Shown here piece after piece: positions 30,561-41,700 of a DNA stretch of 64,000 bases; position 1 is the first letter of the stretch, and every line of letters starts with the position of its first letter. The position numbers were made by a program, and so were the translations under genes. The DNA comes from Tridacna crocea (lineage: Eukaryota > Mollusca > Bivalvia > Cardiida > Cardiidae). The stretch spans positions 20,274,001 to 20,338,000 of the forward strand of contig OX031059.1 in assembly GCA_943736015.1 (NCBI GenBank), given 5' to 3'. The notes under the pieces are model-generated. The model made no database searches. It saw only the letters and a program-made list of their open reading frames with translations, and was not told the origin of the DNA.

Positions 30561-30753
30561 TTAAGGGCCCAGTGAAGACCAAAATATCAAAACTGGTAAA
30601 TGTAAATCAAATCATTTAAAAGAAAGGAAAAATATTGTGGAGATGACAGTTTGTTATCGTGTGGTCGGGCCATATATCAGTCGCTTGGAGAAAAAAGAAT
30701 TATAACATCAGACAAAATGTAAACAAAAGACAAAGCTACCTAGCATGTTTTAA

Positions 30754-30974
30754 CCCTTTCCAAAACAATCCCTGGTTTTGACGACCCTGATATAAAAGCC
30801 TTTTGAAAACATTGTGGGAAAAGGAGAAAATGCTGGTAACCAGCATTTTCTCCTTTTCCCACAATGTTTTCAACCATTCTGGAAACAAATTTCAATTTTT
30901 GTGTAACGTTTATTTTGACGTCTGCATGTGCTTTCAAATTGGACCAGTCTAAAATTTTGTCGTTTGGTAATGGG
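30754..30974 (-). mobile_element. Family A MITE, full length
   Basis: 221 bp between TTAA 30750-30753 and TTAA 30975-30978. Perfect hairpin; ends CCCTTTCCAAAACA / GTTTGGTAATGGG. Confidence 0.9.
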
Positions 30975-31213
30975 TTAATCTAGTTTAAAAATCAATTTCT
31001 CTTTCGGCAGCTAACTTTTGGAGCGACCTTACCATGACGGATTGTCATCTTCACAATAATTTCCATATTTTAAATGGTATGATTTAAATTCAAATACATT
31101 TAGACATCGACTTTGTGTACGTTTGGGCTTTATTGTTACCTTTAACAAAATAGGATTCTAATGAAAAATGTATGTAGCAAACATTGGTAAGGGAAGTAAC
31201 TCAAGCGACAAAG

Positions 31214-31487
31214 ATTATATGGAGTGCAACACGCGAAAAGGTGCATTCGGACATTTGCGTAAAGTGTCGTCCCGGATTAGCCTGCGCAGTCCGCGCAGGC
31301 TAATCCGAGACGGCACTTTACGACTACATTAGATTTTGTGCTTCAGTAGAGTTACATACAACAGAAAATCACATAAAATTGGAAAGTGTCGTTTCGGATT
31401 AGCCTGTGCGGAGTGAACACGCTGATCAGAGACGACACTTTACGCAAATGTCCGAATGACCCTTTTCGCGTGTTGCACTCCATATAA
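31214..31487. mobile_element. Family C fold-back, intact ends
   Basis: A perfect terminal inverted repeat of about 25 bp: TATATGGAGTGCAACACGCG at left, its complement at 31463-31487. A hairpin GATTAGCCTGCGCAGTCCG / complement and AAAGTGTCGT blocks lie inside. The second half repeats the first with an insert. Confidence 0.88.
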
Positions 31488-31664
31488 GGATAAGGGTAAG
31501 GTCCCCTGCCTTGTTAATAACTATTGTGACGTCATTTACTTCATTATTTGTTGACACTTTCCGACTTCCTCCTTCAGCATGACAAATTCTATCTATTACA
31601 AACTACACTCAGGCGATACACGTACTAGTCTAAAGGGAGAGTTTGCGGCGTAACCCGTTGTAAC

Positions 31665-31850
31665 CCCTTACAAAAATATAACACGTTCTGACAACCATGA
31701 AAAATTAGGCTTTTGAAAACATTGTCGGAAAAGGAGAAAATACATCTTCTCCTTATCCCACAATGTTTTCTACCATTTCAAAAGTAAAAAAGAAATCTCA
31801 TCATTCGAGCCACATCTAAGTAGTCCTCTGCAAATACCTTCAATGCATTA
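31665..31850 (-). mobile_element. Family A MITE lacking its hairpin tip
   Basis: GGAGAAAATA is followed at once by CATCTTCTCC: the GCTGGTAACCAGC tip is deleted while both outer arms remain. Confidence 0.75.
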
Positions 31851-32159
31851 CAATGTCCGAGTCTGTGTGTATGTGTGCTACACGGTTAATCCACATGATG
31901 CTAGTTGAAAATCCAAGAGTTCAGAACGCTGAAGTGGTATTTGTCAAGGCAGCCGTGGTGTGAAATTAGTTTTAACTTTATTTATTTCAAACATTTTATT
32001 CACAGTACCATTTTACATGAACAAGTAAAGTTTTGGGATTGGAAAACAAGCTTGTGGCTTATATTGATTCCTTTCCCGATAATTTTTACAAAAAAAGTTT
32101 TACCTTTGTATAAGGTCCCCGACTAATACCACGAGAATTAGCCAAAAGCCCAAGAATCC

Positions 32160-32222
32160 CCCCCCATCCCACCCACCCACCCACCCACACACTCTTCCCC
32201 CCCCCCCCACACACACACATAA
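32160..32222. repeat. C-rich CCCA / CA tract
   Basis: Runs of C, then CCCA repeats and (CA)n, just 3' of the hillarin-like stop codon. Confidence 0.88.
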
Positions 32223-32427
32223 TAAAAATCGTCAGAAATAAGCTATGATATTGTTAAAGTACATCGGATATCTCCATACCGCATCACTGTCTTCAAAATT
32301 TTTAGAAAGGGATTGGTGTCGTGTCTCCCACTCTTCTGGCTCAACTATGAGCACGCGTAAACAAGAATTCATACATAACTAATACGACGATGACGATAAA
32401 AATTGCGATTAATAGTTGACCAAAACG

Positions 32428-32582
32428 TTAGGCCCGACCAGTTGACTGCGCAGGAAGCTCTCCATACTTGAGGCGAAGTTCGTCTCTTTTCAATTTCATT
32501 TCTTCCACTTTCTTTCGAAGATCGTCAATTTCTTCATCTATATCCGACGTGCCATCGGATGAATCGTAATATTCGTCCTCCA
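32428..32582 (-). CDS. Hillarin-like gene, last exon (coiled coil, stop)
   Basis: The acceptor is CATTATTTTCAG. It encodes VEDEYYDSSDGTSDIDEEID, then a Lys/Glu/Leu heptad-like helix (DLRKKVEEMKLKRDELRLKY), and ends GELPAQSTGRA with TAA at 32430-32428. The acidic start and coiled coil suggest a protein-interaction tail. Confidence 0.78.
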
Positions 32583-32744
32583 CTGAAAATAATGGAGAAA
32601 AAAAGAAAAAAATAGATAATCCTGTACTACATAATCCAGAGTTTTAACAAACATGAAGAAAAAAAAAACTTTTGAAAATATCTGGAAAAAATAAGAAGAT
32701 ACAATTAACCAGTGAATGTCTCTTTTGGACACGGGGAAAAGGGG

Positions 32745-32775
<31 letters not shown>

Positions 32776-35700
32776 GAGGCAGACAGACAGACAGACAGTC
32801 GGACGGACGGACAGAAAAGCTGTGGCAGACTAAGAGATGGTGTTAAACATAATCCTGCTATAATAATATATAAGTGAAAAAAACAAACTCTCAAGCCAAT
32901 AATAGAAACCAAAACAATGTTTTTTCTATTTTTTCTTTTTTAAGAAAAAAGCATCTTTATATAGGACAGAATAGATCCAAGATAAGATGGCACGTACTGT
33001 GTAGTGTGATCTTTATCTACACCGTACACAAAAGGTCAGTGAGTCGTGCTTAAAATCTTAAAGCTTAAAGAAAAGATAAAATCAAAGATTCAGTAAATGT
33101 CAGTTTTTGACAGGTCACTCACTTTGCGGTTTCAAATGCAGCCATACAAGTTTGACATATTTGAACAAAATGTATCATTAAATTGATTTTTTTGCCAGGC
33201 ATTGGATATTTTTCTTATATATATTTGTAATCCCATTGCAGGTCCAGTGTCGGTTGTTTGTTTGTCCTTGTTGCTGTTTTTCGTAGTATTTTGTTGTTGT
33301 TGTTGTTGTTGTTGTTGTTTTCACTGCTATTGCTGTTGTTTGCAGTATAATGTTTTTGTATTAACTGGGCCCGTATTCACCAACGATTCTTAAGAGCCTT
33401 CTTTGTCTTATTCTCCAGAATTTTCTACATTTGTAAGTAATACAACTTCTGATAGGCTAAACCATTCGGTTTAGCCAATCATTCGGTTTAGCCAATCAGA
33501 AGTTGTATTACTTACAAAATTATGAAATTAGAAACCCTTGGCGAATAAGATCAAGAATATTCTCAAGAATGGTTGGTGAATACGGGCCTTGGTTGTTTTT
33601 GCTGTTGTTTTAGTCTGTACCAAATTGCTCTTGCTTTTGTTGTATGTTTTTATTGTTGTATTATTTTGTTGCTGTTGCATGTCGATGTTGTATGTTTTGT
33701 TATTCTATCTTTTGTTGCTGCTGCATGGTGCTGTCATTGCTATTATTCTTTTTGCCTTTTTCTTTCATTTTGTCTTTGTATGTTTTTATGGTCAGCATCT
33801 TGTTGTTGCTTCTCTTGTCGTATATTTAGTCATTGTATGTTTTTGTTGCTGCTAAACGTTGTTGGTTCTGCTATTGCTTTCTGTTTTGTCAATGTATGTT
33901 TTTATTGTCTGCATCTTGTTGTTGCAGCTCTTGCTGTATGTTCTGTCTTTGTATGTTTTGTTGCTGCTGCATGTTGTTGTTGCTCTTGTTGTTTTCTGTC
34001 TTGTAATTGGATGTTTTTGTTGTCTGCATGTTGTTGTTGCTCTTGCTTTTCTTTTGTCATTGTATGCTTTTGTTGCTGCTGGCATGTTGCCGTTGCTTTT
34101 TTATTTTTATTTTGTCGTTGTATGTTTTTATTGTCTGCTACACGTTGTTGCTGCTGCTGTGTTTTTTGTATTTTTTGTAATTGAATGTTTTTGTTGTCTG
34201 CATCCTGTTGTTGCTACTGTTGCTTTCTGTTTCGTCATTGTATGTTTTGTATTGTATGTTTTTCTTGCTGCTGCATGTTGTTATTGCTGCTCTTGTAGTT
34301 GTATGTTGCTAGTAGTTTGTTGTTACTGTATGTTTTTTTTTTTTTGTTTTTGTGTGTTGTTGTTTGTTGTTCTTGCTCATGCTGCATATTGTTATTGCTC
34401 TTTTGCTGTTATATACTTATAAAGACTGTTGTTGTTGTTGTATGTTGATGCTCTATGTTTTTGTTGTTGTTTTTGGTTCTTCTTGTTGATGTCGTTGCAT
34501 TCTCCTTATTGTTTCTCAAGTTATTGTGTGTTGCTAGCAGTATGTTGTTGCGGTTGTGTGTCTTTTTTGTTGTTGTGTTATTTTTTCTGCTGCAGGATGA
34601 TTTTGTGCTCTTGTTCTTGTGTGTTGTTTGTAGTATGTTGTTGCCGTTTAATGGTGTTCTCCTTTTCCCACAACATTTTCTACCCTACTAGAAACAAGTT
34701 TCAATTTTTAAGTTACGTTAATTTTGTCGTCAGCAAGTGCTTACAATTTGGACCAGTCTGAAATTTTGTCTTCTGGTAAAAGGTTAGATAGTCGAACTTG
34801 TCTTTGCAATGGAAGGAATTTGTCCTCGAATAACGTGCCTGTCCAAGTAATGACTCGTTCTTTGAATTTGCTTTCAACCGTCTACAAACCAATTTTGTGA
34901 TGTTTCATTAATCCATTACAAAACAACAATATTTTAGACTGGTCCAAATTTGAAAGCATTTGCAGACGACAAAATAGAAGTGATTGAAAACTTGATTGTT
35001 TTTTTTTTTTTTTTTTTTTGTGAAGGGCAGAAAACATTGTGGGAAAGGAGAAAATGCTGGTTACCAGCATTTTCTCATTTTCCCACAATGCTTTCTAAAG
35101 GCTTCTTTCTCAGGGGCGTCAAAAGAAGGGATTGTGTGGTAAAGGGTTAATCTAACCCGACTGCTGTTGATTATACTCTTTTAGAAAAAATCATTTGTTG
35201 TCTAGACATTCATCAAGAGACCTGTAATGATAAACAATCAAGATAATTGTAATAAACTTATGGATCAAGGTATTTTCTTGTCTTCCAAATTAAGTTATAG
35301 GCTGCTAAGACAAGCACGAACTAATATCCATTTTGCGTGCACTGTAGATCAAGATCAGGCTGCACAGACCGTGTACCTTGCACATGGCCATAAAGTAAAT
35401 GCAAATGACTACATACAGATGATAAATTGGTTTGTTGGTTGGTTGGTTGGTTGGTTGGCTGGTTGGTTGATCGGTCAGTTGGTCGGTCGGTCGGTCAACT
35501 GGCTGCACCACTCACTCACTACCTCATTCACTCACTGTCTGACCTACTCAAAGTCTGACTCGTTAACTTACTTGTTCACTCTCTCACATACTCACTCGCT
35601 TACTCACTCGTTCACTCACTTGTCCTCTCATTCGTCCTCTCATTCGTCTACTCACTTGTTCACTCACTCGATCCATCACTCACTCGATCCATCACTCACT

Positions 35701-38700
35701 CATTCTCTCATTCACTCACTCACTCATTATCATTCAGGACAGACGCCGCATTCAACACATACTTACCCGTCTCTTCGTCCAGATAAGTAGTCAAGAGGAA
35801 GTAGCAGACCGGTTTAAAATTGTTTTCCCCAATGTCAGCCGCTTGTATCCGCAAAGCAAACTCGCCTTCCCTCGGCACTCCGGCTCTGATCTTCATTTTA
35901 GAGGCACTTTTGTCGATTTCAGTTTCCAAGCAAGCTGGAAATAACAGAACATTGCATAACATGACATGGCCCGACATAAAAATGACACATCATAATATAA
36001 CATAACATAATATGGCATGCAACACGAGGAAAGAAGTATTGGGACATTTGCGTAAAGTGTCGTCTCGGATCAAAAAATTGTCGTTTCGGAAGGGTTAAAT
36101 CTTTGTCAAACAATCTCTTAATTTAAAGTTACAATGAAGTCCAAAAGTAAACAAAACTTGTGTTGTGTTTAAATGCATTTGAATTTATATCATATCATTT
36201 AAAAGTATAGAAATTATTATTGAGAAGACAGTCTGTCACTGTACGATCGGCCCAAGTGTAAGTTGCTGACAGAAATTAATTTCAAAACTAGGATAAAACC
36301 TGCCAGATTGCGGTACCTGTAATTAACTTTTTGTATGATTTTAGATTCTTTTTTCTTCTGCCAGCGACTAACATGATTGTGGGACGACCACAAGAGAACA
36401 GACTGTCATCTCCACAATATTTTTGATACTTTTTACCCTTTACCGCACAATCCCAAGTTTTAACGATCCTGAGGAAGAAAGCTTTTGAAAACACTGTGGG
36501 AAAAGAAGAAAATGCTGGTAACCAGCATTTTCTTCTTTTCCCACACTGTTTTCTACCATTCCCAAAACAAATTTAGATTCTTGAATTAAATTCATTTTAG
36601 TCGTCTGCAAATAAATTTACTTTCAAAATGGACTGGTCTAACAATGTGTCGTTTGGTAAAGAGATAAACGGTATGATTTAATTCTTTACCATACGACAAA
36701 ATTTTAGACTGGTTCAAATTGAAAGCATTTGCAGACGACAAAATAAACATGACTGAAACATTGAAATTTGATCTAGGAAAGGCAGAAAACACTGTGGGAA
36801 AAGGAGAAAATGCTGGTTACCAGTATTTTCTCCTTTTCCCACAGTGTTTTCAAAAGGCTTCTTTCTCAGGGGCGTCAAAAGTAGGGATTGTGTGGTAATG
36901 GGTTAAAGTAAGACCCGTGTAATGGAAAACAGCTATTTCCACTAAAATATCATCGGGCAAAATTAGCCATAATTAAAAATGAGTATTATTGAACTACTTT
37001 CACCGATTCATCTTTTTTTTTTACATTTTTTTCTTCTTTGAATTATCATCTATAAATCTAAAACCACTATATTCTCAATTCAAAAGGAGGTAATAATTAC
37101 CCCCTTTTCAGAAAACTAACAAAAGTATCAAAAAATAATTTCAAGATGGACATAAACGGAATTTCTGATCCGTCAGAAATGTGCAAAAATATCATTTCTG
37201 CATAAATCCCTCTTCATCCTTATTAACCAATTAGAAATTTTTGCCATATGTTCACCGGAAATTATTATTATATCTAGTATTTAAAAACATAGCAGGAAAA
37301 GGAGAAACTGCTGGGGCACAGTGTCCCCCCCCCCCATTTCACTGTTTTAACCCCTATCAAAATCATTTGAGACATTTAATTTGTCGTCTGCTTTCCTAGT
37401 TAAGAGCTTAATATTTTTTGTCGTCTGGTTGTTAAGTCAATCTGATATTTCAATCAGTAGCTTTCGTAATTCCGAAAGCTAATTATCAGCGAAATTTCCG
37501 CTTCTTCACTTGAAAGGACCCGGTTTTCAGGTTATAAGGTGTACTTTTCTTGTTCTAGTCCTATTTGTCTAGCTTTCATGCAAAAGAAAAAGACGAAAAG
37601 GATTTGATTCACTTTTATGCACTCAGCGTGGCCTCGAGAAGTACATGATCACGTTTAGAACTCCAAATGTAGGGTAGCATATTCCTGCCACAAGATACGA
37701 GGTAAGCTGTTGTGATAATTCAACAGAACTATCGCGATAAAAAAAAAAGTGTTTTCTTGAAAAATACTATCTAGATAATGAAAGTTTTCATGATAAAAAT
37801 ATCGAGATAATTCCAACTATTATCACGATTTCTTTTTGCTTTCGTGCCCACAACACACGCCGCGAGATACGAGGTATATAGCTATTGCTATAATTCAACA
37901 GAACTATCGTGATAACATTTCTTTTTTAAATACTATCTAGATAATAAAAATTTTCATGATAACAATATCGCGATGATTCTAACTGTAATCATGATTTCTT
38001 TCTGCTTGCGTGCCCACAACACAAGCCGCGGGATATGAGGTAGGTACTACGATAATTTAACAGAGGAACTATCGTGATAAAATAAAGTTTACAAGAAATA
38101 CTATCTAGATAATAAAAGTTTTCACGATAAATATATCGCGATAATTCCAACTTTTATCATCATTTCTTTTTGCTTTCGTGCCCACAACACAAGCCGCGAG
38201 ATAAGACGTAGCTATTTTGTACAATTAAGTAAATTTTAGTTTTTGATACATATTTACTTTGTCGTCTACAAATGCTTTCGATTTGTAAAGTCCATAATTT
38301 TGTTGTTACGTAAAAGCTGATCCACTTTAACCCATTACCACACAATCTCTACTTTTGACGACCCTGGGAAAGAAGCCTTTAGAAAACAGTGTGGGAAAAA
38401 GAGAATGTTTTCTACCTTTTCCAATTCAAAATTCATTTTTCGATTCACATTTATTTTGTCGTCTGCAAATACTTTTAATTTGGACTAGACCAAAATTTTG
38501 TCGTTTGGTAAAGAGATAAAAAAAAAAGACAGATAAAATATTGTGTCGTTTGATAAAGAGTTAAAAGAAAGTAAAGAAAGCCGCTCTAACCTTCAAGGTC
38601 CCCGTTGCAACTATTCTCATGTTGTACCATGTCCACCTTGTACTCCTTTTTTCTGACGACATTTTTGTCTATCTTTATGTCAAAATGTACTTTCTTTCCA

Positions 38701-41700
38701 CCAGCTACCATCGCAATCTTTGGAGCACAGATGTTGGACTTCTCAAGGCCTGCCTCGATGGCGTAAGGTCCATGTCCCCAACCAACATGTTCTGGGTCCA
38801 GTGGAAGCGGTAAGACACTGGGTAGTTTTTCACGACAAATAATCTTGGTCACCATGTAAACTTTCTTCTGATCCGACGCAACTGGTCCTCCGATTATTTC
38901 TAAAGTATAGTCCGCAACCTCGGGACATCTGACTTCAAAAATAAAGTTCCCTTTATTTCTGGAATTAAGCACAAGGCGGGGAATGTCAAAATTTGCCGAA
39001 ATGTCCATTGGTCCGTTACGTTCTCGGATTGTAAGTTTGTATTTAAACGCAAGCTTCTTGGATGGAATCTTGTCCGTCTTAAAATGAACTTTTCCGACGC
39101 CATTTTCCGCATCTATCACACAGGAGTCTTCACTGATGAGGTTCAAGTTATCTTTGAAGAAATGAAGAGTCAAATAAGGAAGGCGGAAGAATTTCTTCAG
39201 ACTTTTCACTTGTTTAGATTTGGGCAGCATTTGATCTTCGACGTCATAGGGAAAGCATTTGGAAATAAACAATTCGGGGTCCGTCAAAAACCAGAATTCT
39301 TTGAAACCCGCTCTCTTACTTTCTTGTTCCGTTGTTGTTTTCTCAGTTTCAGAATCCGTAGTAGCTCGTGGAGCACTCTTCAGCGTTTTGACGATCCATC
39401 TGGGATAGACCGGCCACCATTTTCCTTCTATAAATACCTTATTCCAGATGGCGCTCATTTTCTCCTTGGCTTCATCTAAACTAACCGGTGTATCCCCCGG
39501 TTGATAACTTCCGGATTTCGATATACCTTTCACGATTCCACACTTGATCCCAAATTTTCTGTAATTAATTTGTATTACATGTCAAAATGAAGTAAACCCT
39601 ATCTTTTCGCCTATGTTTTATAAGAAAGTCGGATTAACTTAACTCTACATATACGACAAATTTTCTGATTTGTCCGAACTGAACTCATTTGCAGATGACA
39701 TATCGTCGATTAGCTTCAAAACCCTAATAACTACAGCTTTCTTCAAGCTCTAGTTACGAGGTTTTTGAAGTAATCCGACGATATTAGATATGTCTCAAAA
39801 ATTAAAATTGTATGTCAAATGATACAAAAAATTGTTGGAAAAGGGTATAATGCTAGTTACCAGCGCATTCTTCTTGTCCAACGAGTTTTTTTCAAAAGTA
39901 GATTTCCTCTGAGTAGTTTTGCAGATGGTGCTTTTATTCGCCTCGGCTTTCTGCTCAATAAACGGTGTATATTCAAGATGAAACTTCCGGGATTCAATGT
40001 AATGTTCACAGCGACTTTCTTGTACTCTATATCCGGAAGTTCTTTTTACGTAATATGATAAAATATTGGTTGCAAGAAAAGTCCTAACCTTACCCTATAT
40101 TTCTTTGGCAGAATAGAAAACCTAAAAAGGATTACATTAGATTTCCGACTGATTTATTGTTTGTACAACGAACTAAAATAGGAGGGAAGGTCTGTGTGGC
40201 TAAGTAATGACGGTGAATGAATAGTAATCCAGAAGCCCCTGTCTAGATTCTCACTCGAGGTTACGGGCCTTCAAGTCGTCGGCATTTCTTGGGCAAGACT
40301 TTCGAAAGCCCTAACCTAGTGCTATGTCTTCAGGGTACATAAATTAGGTTTTTCCATGATATCACAGAAAAGTTAAAGCTGTGTAAACTACCATTATTTG
40401 ATTCAGTCACGACATTTTACGCGAAAACAACTGAAAGGTGATAATGAAAGCTTTACTGTGTAAAGATTCAGTAAGGGAACGGAAAATTGTGAAATAGTAA
40501 AAACAACCAGAGAAAACTATATAAGCCATTCCCCCTAGCAAAAGGGGATTAAATGCATCTCGGTGATGTTTTATACCCAGCAGCTCATCACATAATTATG
40601 GATCCATAAAATCCATTTTGTATCACAACCGTCATGAGATAGAACGATCCTTTGACATGCAAAGAAAAATGACTGCGGACTGCGGACTGCGCAGGCTGAC
40701 ATGGGTTGATACTTTTCGCAAATGCATCACTCCCCCCCCCCCTTTCACAGGGTTCATATAAATATATACGACATATTTACGTGCACAGCTTTTCGTAAGC
40801 AACGGCATACGACATTCGTTCATGGTGCAGCTCTGACAGAAGTTTCAGCGGGCAGCCATCACCTAACCCTTCGTCGGGAATGTCTCGACTTTCGTAACAG
40901 TACATCCAGTAAGTTATCGCTCTGTAATTAGATATTTTACAAATTAAACATGAGAAAAGTTATAATCAACTCATTAGCGACGCCTTTCTACGTGTGATGG
41001 GGACAAATATCTGACTGCCTTTTTTCAGAAAGCACAGATCCAAGATCTTGGATATACATCGTCAGTCTTTAATTGTTTGTTTTATTTCTTTAATTATTCT
41101 GACCAAAAAACCACCTCCTAGAAAGGGGTACTGGCCTGAGATATGCATCTTTTTTTTTCCTCATTTCCCTGTAATTTTGTCAGAAGTCCTTTTGCTCAGA
41201 ACTGTCAAAACAAAGAAGTGTTTCAAAAAGGGTTCATGATAATATATGAGCCATGCTCTAGAAAAAGGGTGCTTATAGCATCTCTGTGATCAATGGCATC
41301 AAGTAAGTCATCAGATGATCACGGATCATTGGGAGGCTTTTTTTAAGCAACCGACCGAATCATGAGGTAACACGGTTCTTTGCAAACAAAAATTTACTGA
41401 AAGCAATATAGGTCCCAGGTTTCAGTTTCACTGTATCTACTTGGTTTTTCGTGGGGGGTATCCTTGGGCAAGACGATTCAGGTCCCTGGCCAAGTACTGG
41501 TGGAACCCAGGAAATGCATAAATGTGACCCATCACGCAAAAAGAGACCATCTGGGAATTCTGTACATCAATTAGATGAAAAAGGCTAAACAGCTAAACGA
41601 TAGTGCAGGTTAGTTTAAGTTGATAATTTCATAACAAGGTACGATGACCACTTTTCATACAGAAAATGACGTTGCAGCGAAAAGTGTCAACCATGGTCAG

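Noticed and set aside
33573-34422. Long Cys/Phe/Val-rich open frames, up to 203 codons
   Set aside because: All three + frames are open and similar because the DNA is a degenerate GTTGTTGCTGC minisatellite. No signal peptide plus domain pattern and no splice context.
35227-35790. 187-codon ORF rich in Ser, Thr, His and Trp
   Set aside because: It spans a decayed family B piece, a GGTT run and an ACTC run, and overlaps antisense the real hillarin-like exon.
39940-40070. Open - strand frames between hillarin-like exons
   Set aside because: No usable donor or acceptor at the edges and no match to the expected core sequence.
40060-40140. Candidate mini-exon on the - strand (acceptor CTTTTTAG, FSILPKKYR)
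   Set aside because: Exon 40921-40781 extended to its GTAAAT donor already supplies the missing core in phase, so no extra exon is needed.
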